Below, one piece after another: positions 1 to 6,102 of a stretch of 6,157 nt of DNA (position 1 is its first letter; the number at the start of each line of letters is the position of its first letter). The notes beneath the pieces were generated by a model that saw only the letters and a program-made list of their open reading frames with translations, was not told the origin of the DNA and ran no database searches. The stretch is from Armatimonadota bacterium. GTDB taxonomy: Bacteria > Sysuimicrobiota > Sysuimicrobiia > Sysuimicrobiales > JACQTN01. The stretch covers positions 1 to 6,157 of the forward strand of contig JACQTN010000139.1 in the NCBI GenBank assembly GCA_016210785.1, read 5' to 3'. Position numbers and translations under genes: made by a program.

Positions 1-117
1 GCGCACGGCCGCGGCCTCCGTGCCCTGCAGGAGGACGGGATCGACCTCATCGATGAGCCGGCGGTGGAGAAGCGCGCGGAGGTCTGGCCGTTGGCCCATG
101 GCAGCAGGTGCGGTCAC
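1..117 (-). CDS. cpaF: Pilus motor ATPase CpaF/TadA, N-terminus only (partial)
   Basis: Only the first 33-39 codons are in the window; the gene runs off the left edge. The visible residues RPDLRALLHRRLIDEV followed by DPVLLQGTEAAAVR resemble the N-terminal helical region of CpaF/TadA ATPases, in which an LRxxLHRRLLDE-type stretch recurs. This protein would be the cytoplasmic hexameric motor for pilus assembly. The Walker motifs are outside the window, so the call rests on this short stretch plus position directly after cpaE. Two starts are possible: GTG at 117-115, overlapping the cpaE stop as GTGA, or ATG at 99-97, 14 bases after it. Neither has a ribosome binding site; I give the longer form because it matches the overlaps elsewhere in the operon. 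Confidence 0.75.
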   Translation of the reverse strand, partial: MTAPAAMGQRPDLRALLHRRLIDEVDPVLLQGTEAAAVR

Positions 118-1268
118 GCCGCGCCGGGAAGGAGGCGCTGCAGCGCTTCCTGCCGCCTGGCCACCAGGAGATCCCGCACACGGGCGACCTCCCGCACCCA
201 CTCCAGGTCGGGTGCGGTCTGGACGGCGATCTCGCCCAGGTCGCCCAGGCGCCGCAGCGCCGGCGTCTCGGGCAGCACGGCGTCGAAGCGATGGCCCAGC
301 ACCTCCTCCGCATGTTCCGGCGTAAGATCGCCTCCCGCGGGCCCGGCGGTTGCTGCGAAAAGCACCTTCCGCGCACCGATCCCCAGCGCCCCAAGGCGCT
401 CCCCGAGCGCTTTGAGGTTCCGCAGCGCCCCCACTTCGATGCGCGTCATGCACACCAGCGCATCGGCACGCTGCAGGATGGCGTCCTGTGCCTCGCACAC
501 GGACCGGCCCACGTCCGCGACGACATACGCGTACGCGGCGGCCAGCGCGTCCAGCGCCGCCCCGAGGTGCGGCCCCACCACGTCGAGATCCTGCGGGCGT
601 TCCCACAGGGTGAAGGCGGTGAACCCGCCGCGGTGGGCCAGGCCCGCGCGGGGAAACAGCATCGGATGCAGCGGCAGATTCTGCTGGAGAAGCCTCGCCA
701 CCGGCGTCCAGGCAGGGGGATCGTCGAACAGCGCGGTGCCCACCGTGCCGAAGGTGGGCGCGTCGGCGTCCACCAGCGCGGCCGGCCCCAGGCGTCCCAA
801 GAGCGCGACCAGGTTGACGGCCGTGGTGGTGGCGCCTGCCCCGCCCTTGGATGACGTGACGGCAACGGTGAAGCCTCCCAGGCCCGGCCCGGCGATGGCC
901 GGGCGATGCAGCAGCGCGAGCACAGCCGCCGCACACGCCGCGGGGTCGGGCGGGTCGAAAAGCACATCGTGGATGCCAGCGCGCAGGAGCCGCCGTACCT
1001 CCTCCAGCCCCGTGGTGCGCACGAGTCCGACCACGCGCACGTCGGGGTAGGCTCCGACCACCAGCGCCAGCAGGCTTGCCACACCATGCCCCTCGCCACC
1101 GGCGTCCAGCCCCGCGACGATCACGCCGGGCGGCACCAGCGTGACCCTGTCCAGCAGTGCCCCGGGGCCGTCGAGTTCTTCCACCGGCCCGGCGGCCTCC
1201 AGCGCCTGGCGCAGCGAGTGGCGCACCGCAGGATCGGGATGGAGGAGGTAGACAGGGCGCGCGTTCAT
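114..1268 (-). CDS. cpaE: Pilus assembly ATPase CpaE/TadZ (degenerate receiver plus ParA/MinD-like domain)
   Basis: This 384-residue cytoplasmic protein belongs to the CpaE/TadZ family, which localises the Tad machine, often to a pole. Residues 1-122 are a receiver-like fold without its working residues: the acidic pair is replaced by H10-P11, the phosphoacceptor position is G53 by my alignment, and the conserved Lys is D105. Residues 131-375 are a ParA/MinD-type domain with deviant Walker A KGGAGATT (141-148), a Walker A'-like ALVDADAPTFG (165-174) and a Walker B-like YVVADVG (248-254). In Walker A the signature K141 is kept but the lysine normally before TT is A146, a variant I recall from other CpaE proteins. 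The ATG at 1268 overlaps the preceding stop as ATGA and has no ribosome binding site, so translation is likely coupled. The frame is open upstream of 1268, but that part is a shadow of the preceding gene. Confidence 0.92.
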   Translation of the reverse strand: MNARPVYLLHPDPAVRHSLRQALEAAGPVEELDGPGALLDRVTLVPPGVIVAGLDAGGEGHGVASLLALVVGAYPDVRVVGLVRTTGLEEVRRLLRAGIHDVLFDPPDPAACAAAVLALLHRPAIAGPGLGGFTVAVTSSKGGAGATTTAVNLVALLGRLGPAALVDADAPTFGTVGTALFDDPPAWTPVARLLQQNLPLHPMLFPRAGLAHRGGFTAFTLWERPQDLDVVGPHLGAALDALAAAYAYVVADVGRSVCEAQDAILQRADALVCMTRIEVGALRNLKALGERLGALGIGARKVLFAATAGPAGGDLTPEHAEEVLGHRFDAVLPETPALRRLGDLGEIAVQTAPDLEWVREVARVRDLLVARRQEALQRLLPGAA

Positions 1269-2107
1269 CGGGTGGAGGGGGGCACGCAGGGCTGATCGCG
1301 GACGCATCCGTACCGCGAGCGCCAGTAGGGAAAGATCACCGTCTCGAAGTCGATGTGGGTGCGCAGCGAGGCGGGGCTGTACCACCGCACCACGTGGTAG
1401 CGCATGGACGGCTCGCCGCGCAAGTAGTCGGCGAAGAGATCGGCGGACCACCGGTAGCGATACTCCTCCGCGGTCGCCGGAGGACGCAGCCGCACTCCGA
1501 GCGCCGTGAACCTGGTGCGGTCCACCTGCTCGGTATAGATGAAACGGTTGTAGACCTGCCCGGGCCGGATCACCCGGGGCAAATCGTCGAAGGCGACGAT
1601 CGCGTACCGGCGTCCCCGGTCGTCCTCCACGCGAAAGTCCCACCGGTCGAAGGGGGCCATCGGCCAGGGACGGTCCGTGCGGTTGATGACGAACAGCTCC
1701 CACGCCGTGTACGCGGCGGTGCGCTCCAGGTAGTCGCGCACCCAGGCAGGTCCGCGGGCGATCCGCGCAAACGCCAGACGGCCTTGCCGATACTCGGGTG
1801 ACTCCCAGATCACTTCCACGAGGCGGGCGGTGCGCAGCCGCTGGTCGAAAGGATACAGCCGCCCCCACCACCGCCAGTGGCTGTGCCACCAGTCGCGCGG
1901 GTCGACGCCCGCCGGCGCCGACGGCAGGCCCGCGTCGTCCGGACTCGCGGGGGATCCGCGCTTGACCATGGCGCCGCGATCTGCCGGAGACGTCGCGGAC
2001 GCCGCCGGCCCGAGACCGGCGTCCGCCGAAAGCCCCATGGCTCTCCCGCCAGGCCACGACAAGGTAAGCGTGAGGATGAGTATGAGCGGGACCCTAACAC
2101 AGGTCAT
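1265..2107 (-). CDS. Unrecognised exported tryptophan-rich protein within the tad operon
   Basis: I do not recognise this 280-residue protein. It begins with a signal peptide (core VPLILILTLTLSW, cut probably near GGRA, residue 23), then a Gly/Ala/Ser/Pro/Asp-rich stretch to about residue 67, then a compact aromatic domain (68-275). Trp is very frequent (14 of 280), with clusters DWWHSHWRWWGRLYPF and PWPMAPFDRWDFRVEDD. The middle (about 131-210: AAYTAWELFVINRTDRPWP, then DDRGRRYAI, then IRPGQVYNRFIYTE) follows the strand order of small periplasmic beta-sandwich proteins of the DUF4352/telokin-like type; that is an inference from pattern only. Cysteines beyond the signal peptide are only C268 and C274 near the C-terminus. 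It overlaps the Tad-domain gene by 14 bp and cpaE by ATGA, so it is co-translated with pilus genes. A role as an envelope accessory factor of this pilus is suggested by position alone. The gene is secure: one of two best-marked starts inside the operon, G/C-rich third positions and tight packing. Confidence 0.85.
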   Translation of the reverse strand: MTCVRVPLILILTLTLSWPGGRAMGLSADAGLGPAASATSPADRGAMVKRGSPASPDDAGLPSAPAGVDPRDWWHSHWRWWGRLYPFDQRLRTARLVEVIWESPEYRQGRLAFARIARGPAWVRDYLERTAAYTAWELFVINRTDRPWPMAPFDRWDFRVEDDRGRRYAIVAFDDLPRVIRPGQVYNRFIYTEQVDRTRFTALGVRLRPPATAEEYRYRWSADLFADYLRGEPSMRYHVVRWYSPASLRTHIDFETVIFPYWRSRYGCVRDQPCVPPSTR

Positions 2108-3059
2108 CGCAGCCTCCGTAGTCCGGCGTTGCCGGCGACGAATTCCCCGAGCCGCGATAGGCGTCGGAGATGGCGTCGGGGGACGGAGTTCCGCCCAGCC
2201 GCTCCGTCGCGCCGGTGCGGGTGTTCAATCCATACTCCTCGCCGCTGCTGTCCTTGACGTACGCGAAGTCTGTTCCCGCCACCAGCCAGTCGTCGCCCCC
2301 GCGCGTCGCAGCAGGCCCCGACGACGTGGCAGGACCGGCGGCGGGCGACGGCGGCTCCGCTGGAGGTGTCATGTCCACCTCCGGCGGCGGAGAGTCCGGC
2401 GCCGGGATGCCGGGAGACGGCGGGGCCACGTCGACCAGTCCGGGCGGGCCCGGCGCCGACGGGACCTCTGCGAACGACTCGGGCCCGCGGTGGATGTCGC
2501 CGGTGCCTTCGTCCAGCGGCGGTGCGCCGGGCGGGGAAACAACAGCAGGCGGAGGCGGGACGTCGGGCACCGTTACTGCCGCTCTGGCGCGGACCTCGAG
2601 CCGTGACCATCCCAGGACCCGCGCAAAGAGGGTGTCGGACGCGGCGCGGGCGTACAGCCACAACACCGACCCCTGCCACTCGGTCCATACCACCGTGCCG
2701 GCGAACCGGTTGGCGGCCAGGGCCGCGACCGCAAGCCGCCGGGCCGCAGCCTCGATCTCCGGCCATCCCATGCGCCCCCCGCGCAACTCCTCCCGGTATG
2801 CGCGCACTCCGGCCGCAGCGCCGTCCACGGCCTCTTGCAGCACTGCCCGCGCATGCAGCCCGCGGCCGTAGTCCACGGCCAGCCCTCCCATCCCCAGCAG
2901 CGGAACCAGCAGCAGCGCCACCGTGACCACGATGGCGCCACGCTCCTGTCGGATGGCGATGGTCCGGCGATGCTGGAAGACACCGGGCGCCTCTTGCCCG
3001 CACCCGCCGCGGGCGGCGGGTGCATCGCCCAACCGATGCGGTTCGTACCGCAACATCAT
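2094..3059 (-). CDS. TadG-like Tad-domain membrane protein with proline-rich region and C-terminal Cys pair
   Basis: This 321-residue protein has one clear Tad (putative Flp pilus-assembly TadE/G-like) domain. Residues 40-61 form the membrane segment RGAIVVTVALLLVPLLGMGG, followed by LAVDYGRGLHARAVLQEAVD, the diagnostic run of that domain. Residues 85-165 continue as a pseudopilin-like region ending LEVRARAAVTV. Residues 166-250 are rich in Pro, and the last 70 (DDWLVAGTDFAYVKD onward) form a separate, unrecognised segment ending GGCDDLC. No von Willebrand factor A domain is present, and the protein is shorter than full-length TadG. The 40 residues before the membrane segment are a longer cytoplasmic tail than I would expect. 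The start is ATGATG at 3059-3054, overlapping the cpaC stop; only a weak GGGG precedes it, so translation is probably coupled. It overlaps the next gene by 14 bp. The Tad domain is confident; the exact family role (TadE, TadF or TadG) is not. Confidence 0.85.
   Translation of the reverse strand: MMLRYEPHRLGDAPAARGGCGQEAPGVFQHRRTIAIRQERGAIVVTVALLLVPLLGMGGLAVDYGRGLHARAVLQEAVDGAAAGVRAYREELRGGRMGWPEIEAAARRLAVAALAANRFAGTVVWTEWQGSVLWLYARAASDTLFARVLGWSRLEVRARAAVTVPDVPPPPAVVSPPGAPPLDEGTGDIHRGPESFAEVPSAPGPPGLVDVAPPSPGIPAPDSPPPEVDMTPPAEPPSPAAGPATSSGPAATRGGDDWLVAGTDFAYVKDSSGEEYGLNTRTGATERLGGTPSPDAISDAYRGSGNSSPATPDYGGCDDLC
2113..2117 (-). promoter_or_regulatory. Ribosome binding site for the Trp-rich exported protein gene
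   Basis: The minus strand reads GGAGG, 5 bases before the ATG at 2107-2105, within the last codons of the Tad-domain gene. It supports this ATG, which lies just ahead of a hydrophobic signal sequence, over the later ATG at codon 24. Confidence 0.6.
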
Positions 3060-4870
3060 GGCGCCCCATCGCCGGCAGTCACCAGCGCTGGCGTGACGAA
3101 GATCACCAGCTCACTCTCCCGCCGCTGAAACGTGGATGATCGGAAGAGCGCGCCGAGAACCGGAAGGTCGCCGAGCACGGGAACCCGCTGCACCACCTGC
3201 GCATCCTCGTGCTGCAGGAGTCCGCCGATCGCCAGGCTCTGGCCCGGGTCCAGGGAGACCACGGTGCTCACCTTCCGGGTGCGCAGCGCCGGGACCGTCA
3301 CGCCGGCCAGCCTCACGCCGTTGGCGAAGTCGAGCGAAGAGACCTCCGGGGTGATCTCCATGAACATGCGCCCGCCCGCGCGAACGTCGGGCTTCACGCG
3401 TAACCTGATTCCGAACTCCCGAAACGTGACCGACACCGCGCCCTGGCTCTCGACGGGGATGGGAATTTCCCCACCCAGCAGCAGGCTGGCCTCGCGGCCG
3501 GCGAGCACGGCCAGGGAAGGTTGGGCGAGGAGGCGTGCGCGCCCATCCCGCACCAGCGCGGCCAGCCGCGCCAGCAGCAGCTCGGCACCGGTGGCTTGGA
3601 GCACGGGACCGGTGACCACCTGCATGGTGACCTGCCCGGGCACAAGCGACGGCACGCCCTGGGACACCTGACCGCCGCCCCACGTGATCCCCACGTCGCG
3701 CATCACGGTGCGGTCCAGCTCCACCGCCCTGACCTGCAGCCGCACCTGCACCGGTCGCAACACCTCGATGTGGCTGACGACGCGGACGCCCAGTGCGCGC
3801 GCCACCTCCTCCACGCGGTCGCGGTCCCCCTGCGTCACGACGGTGCCGCTGATGAGGATGGACGGTCCCGCTGCCGACGCGCCGGGCGAGGTGGGTGCCG
3901 AAGGCGCCTGGGTCAACGGCAGCTCCACGATCTCAAGGATCCCTTCGGGTGCCACGCGGGCCAGCACTTCGCGCAGTCGCGCGATGGGATCGGCGCCGGG
4001 AAGCACGGACACGTCATAGATGATGAGGTCGCGACCGCCCTGCCAGAGCATGACCGTGGTCCGTCCCGCCTGCCTGGCGTTGAGCAGGATCTCCCCGGCG
4101 GAGACCGGCACCACGCCGACCACGGACGGGTTGGCCACCGCCGCCCGCACGAGTCCCTTCACTTCCACCAAGTGTCCGGTGCCCGCTTTCATCTCCAGCG
4201 TGCGGCGGGTGACGAGCCTGCCCGCCACCTGCTCGGCCGGCACCGTACCCTGGGCACTGGTCGCCGGCACCTGCACCGGCGTCGGCGGCCTGTGATCGGA
4301 CGCGGCGCCATCGGGTGGTGCCGGCGCTCCGACAGTTCCCTGCGGCGGAGCTGCCGATGGTGGGGGAGCCGGTGGCGCGGATGATGGCGGCGCGGAGGAC
4401 GGGGAGGACGTGGGCGTGGGAGATGTCGGCGTGGGAGACGCAACCGCGGGCGCCGCGGGCTCGTCCCGACGTGGCCCGAGGAGGAGACCGACGCGGCCGT
4501 CCCCGGCGTCCTCGCGGACCACGGCGAGCGCGACCCGCAGCCGCAGCGTCACGCGCACGGCACCGTCGCGCCGCGGAGCGATCTCGACTAGCGCGACAGC
4601 GCCGCGAGCCACGGGAATAGTGGCCGCCCGTGCGGCGACGCCGCGCAAGATCAGGACGATCTCGCCGGATCCGCTTTCCACGCGGTGCTGGAACGGCCCC
4701 GTAGCGGTAATCGTTATGCGGGTCCCCTCCCGGGTCTCCTGGACCAGCACGCCGACCAGCTCCGCGCCGGCGGGCGGCGGGGCGGCGCGAAGCGCGGGCA
4801 GCGGGATCACGGACAGAGCGATCGCCGCCAGAAACATCCTCAGGCGCGTGGGACGCGCGCCGGCCTTCAT
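3056..4870 (-). CDS. cpaC: Flp pilus secretin CpaC/RcpA with N-terminal AMIN-like domain
   Basis: This 604-residue protein is the outer-membrane channel through which a Flp/Tad pilus passes. Domains in order: a signal peptide (about 1-29, core FLAAIALSVIPLPAL, probably cut near LRA); an AMIN-like beta domain (about 37-132, RITITATGPFQHRV, IVLILRGVAA, VRVTLRLRVALAVV); a Pro/Ala/Ser/Thr linker (about 138-212); a pilus-secretin N-terminal domain (about 217-290, VEVKGLVRAAVANPSVVGVV, then AGRTTVMLW); a BON-like domain (about 292-372); and the secretin core (about 430-597). The core carries the expected ARLLAQPSLAVLAGREASLL, FREFGIRLRVKP, SLDPGQSLAIGGLL and VPVLGDLPVLGALFRS motifs. The AMIN-like domain is typical of type IVa PilQ secretins and not, to my knowledge, of CpaC. 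There are no cysteines. The start ATG overlaps the cpaB stop, and its own TGA overlaps the ATGATG of the next gene. Family assignment is confident; the AMIN call is by motif reading only. Confidence 0.95.
   Translation of the reverse strand: MKAGARPTRLRMFLAAIALSVIPLPALRAAPPPAGAELVGVLVQETREGTRITITATGPFQHRVESGSGEIVLILRGVAARAATIPVARGAVALVEIAPRRDGAVRVTLRLRVALAVVREDAGDGRVGLLLGPRRDEPAAPAVASPTPTSPTPTSSPSSAPPSSAPPAPPPSAAPPQGTVGAPAPPDGAASDHRPPTPVQVPATSAQGTVPAEQVAGRLVTRRTLEMKAGTGHLVEVKGLVRAAVANPSVVGVVPVSAGEILLNARQAGRTTVMLWQGGRDLIIYDVSVLPGADPIARLREVLARVAPEGILEIVELPLTQAPSAPTSPGASAAGPSILISGTVVTQGDRDRVEEVARALGVRVVSHIEVLRPVQVRLQVRAVELDRTVMRDVGITWGGGQVSQGVPSLVPGQVTMQVVTGPVLQATGAELLLARLAALVRDGRARLLAQPSLAVLAGREASLLLGGEIPIPVESQGAVSVTFREFGIRLRVKPDVRAGGRMFMEITPEVSSLDFANGVRLAGVTVPALRTRKVSTVVSLDPGQSLAIGGLLQHEDAQVVQRVPVLGDLPVLGALFRSSTFQRRESELVIFVTPALVTAGDGAP
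4413..4438 (-). repeat. 15-bp period repeat encoding PTPTS-PTPTS in the CpaC linker
   Basis: The plus strand carries GGCGTGGGAGA at 4413-4423 and again at 4428-4438, a 15-bp period. Read on the coding strand it gives two consecutive PTPTS units (about residues 146-155) in the linker between the AMIN-like and pilus-secretin domains. The 15-bp period keeps frame, so gain or loss of a unit would change only linker length. Confidence 0.6.
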
Positions 4871-6102
4871 GGCTCTCGCTCCTGGGGAGACACGGCAAAC
4901 CGCTCCCGCCGCTCACCGTGAATAACCTCGATCACGACGACCCCGGTGCGTTCCTGCGCCGCCGAAGAAGACGGCGAAGCCGGCCGGACACCGGCAGGGG
5001 GCGCCGCCCCGGCGTCGGCCGGCGCATCTCCTCCGGGCGCCGCGCCGGAAGCGGGTGTCGCCTTCGACGCGGAGGATCCCGAGGCAGACGCCGCACCCGT
5101 GGCAGCCGATGCACCCGACGCGGATGCGACGCCCGCAGAGGATACCGTCCCCGGACTCGATGACGCCCCCGGGGAGGAAGACGCACCTGACGAAGAGACC
5201 GCACCAGCACGCGCCGCCACCGCCTCAGCCGCCGGCATGCGCATGCGCTGGCGCGACCATCGCGGGGGCGTGGAACGCGCCCCGCGAAGACCGCCGGGCG
5301 GCAGGCGGGGGGATGCGGTCAAGGCCGCGTGAGGACCCGGGGACGATGGTGCCGGCCTGCTCTGCTCCGGTGCGCCAGCCACCGCCTGCACCGGATGAAG
5401 CGCCAGGAGAAGCTGCCCGTGGACCTGCGCGATCGCCAGCGGCGCTGCCGATTCAGGAGGAAGTGCCAGCGTGACGTCCACTCCGCCTTGCGATCCCCCG
5501 GATCGCACCGGAGCCGAAGCCTGCATGGAACCTCCCACGCGCAGCACCCGTACCCCACTCGCCAGGACGGCGGCGCGAGGCGGCTGGCCCGGCCCCGTCA
5601 CCGCGATCACGTCCACGCGGGTCCCCGGGACGATGCGGCCGCCGAAGACCTGCGAGGGCGCCACGACCACCGTCAGCGCGCGCATCCCCGCGGGCACCGC
5701 AGCGGCCACCCCAAAGACCTGTTCAGGCGCGCCCACGACGCCGCGCGCAATGATCTCCCCGGGAGCGAGGGCCCGGGTGGTCACCAGTCCCACGACCGCC
5801 TGCGGATCGCGCGCCGCGCCCTCCGCTGCGCCGCGGTGCGGCCACACGCCAACCATCGGCGGCGTCACCAGGGTGCCCGCCGGAATCGCCTGTCGCGCGA
5901 CGACCACCGGCACAGGCGCCGGGCCGTCCGCTGCCGGTGACGGCTGACGCGCGGCCCGCACCGCCCACAGCACCGTGACCGCGGTGATCAGCACGGCCAC
6001 GGGAATCCTGATGCGGCGCACCCACGCGGGCAGCCGGGGGAGTCCGGGCCGCCGCCACTGAAACCCCATCAGCAATCGGGCAGCTCGTTCCACGGGCCTC
6101 AC
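4867..6102 (-). CDS. cpaB: Flp pilus assembly protein CpaB/RcpC (SAF and RcpC domains, long low-complexity insert)
   Basis: This is a 411-residue periplasmic, inner-membrane-anchored component of the Flp/Tad pilus machine. CpaB/RcpC proteins are thought to sit between the inner membrane and the secretin. In the sequence: a basic N-terminus, one membrane segment at about residues 31-50, a SAF-type domain at about 64-126 (VVVARQAIPAGTLVTPPMV, then ALAPGEII), and an RcpC-type domain at about 130-237 (VPAGMRALTVVV, GTRVDVIAV, then a VDVTLALPP strand). The C-terminal strand VVVIEVIHGERRERFAV matches the usual end of CpaB proteins. Between the RcpC domain and that strand lies a Ser/Ala/Gly/Pro-rich insert of about 145 residues (about 240-385), longer than I would expect. 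The start is GTG at 6102, supported by a strong ribosome binding site; the frame stays open upstream to the window edge and ATG at 6069 is an alternative. Its TGA overlaps the cpaC ATG as ATGA. The family is confident; the exact start is less so. Confidence 0.9.
   Translation of the reverse strand: MRPVERAARLLMGFQWRRPGLPRLPAWVRRIRIPVAVLITAVTVLWAVRAARQPSPAADGPAPVPVVVARQAIPAGTLVTPPMVGVWPHRGAAEGAARDPQAVVGLVTTRALAPGEIIARGVVGAPEQVFGVAAAVPAGMRALTVVVAPSQVFGGRIVPGTRVDVIAVTGPGQPPRAAVLASGVRVLRVGGSMQASAPVRSGGSQGGVDVTLALPPESAAPLAIAQVHGQLLLALHPVQAVAGAPEQSRPAPSSPGPHAALTASPRLPPGGLRGARSTPPRWSRQRMRMPAAEAVAARAGAVSSSGASSSPGASSSPGTVSSAGVASASGASAATGAASASGSSASKATPASGAAPGGDAPADAGAAPPAGVRPASPSSSAAQERTGVVVIEVIHGERRERFAVSPQEREP
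4879..4883 (-). promoter_or_regulatory. Ribosome binding site for cpaC
   Basis: The minus strand reads AGGAG, 8 bases upstream of the ATG at 4870-4868. It lies inside the last codons of cpaB. It fixes the cpaC start at the ATGA overlap rather than at a later ATG. Confidence 0.6.
5152..5187 (-). repeat. In-frame GASSSP tandem repeat in the CpaB insert
   Basis: Residues 306-317 of CpaB are two adjacent copies of GASSSP, an 18-bp period. Around them is a longer run of imperfect Ser/Ala/Gly units (for example SASGASAATGAASASGSSAS). The pattern suggests a flexible spacer that grew by in-frame duplication; that origin is an inference. Confidence 0.55.

Noticed and set aside
97..117. Transcription terminator or promoter at the cpaE-cpaF junction
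   Set aside because: There is no hairpin followed by a T-run and no room for one; the genes overlap or lie 14 bases apart.
64..1050. Long plus-strand open frames opposite cpaE (up to 328 codons)
   Set aside because: They are antisense shadows of a well-recognised gene in high-GC DNA. The translations are Arg/Ser/Pro-rich with no domain pattern and no matching ribosome binding site.
1269..2057. Upstream extension of the cpaE frame to a 647-codon open frame
   Set aside because: The extra part is Arg/Gly-rich shadow sequence of the Trp-rich exported protein gene. CpaE homology begins at the ATG at 1268.
2104..3069. Second minus-strand frame of 321 codons parallel to the Tad-domain gene
   Set aside because: It is a +1 shadow with very high Arg/Gly content and no hydrophobic segment. 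The other frame carries the clear Tad domain.
3111..3683. Minus-strand frame of 190 codons inside cpaC
   Set aside because: It is a shadow of the secretin core, which is unmistakable in the other frame.
5152..5187. CRISPR-like or mobile-element repeat
   Set aside because: The repeats are short, in frame and part of protein linkers. There are no regular spacers, no terminal inverted repeats and no transposase.
4946..5332. Acidic, Ala/Asp/Glu-rich plus-strand frame opposite the CpaB insert
   Set aside because: It is the antisense image of Ser/Ala/Gly-rich low-complexity codons; no start signal or domain supports it.
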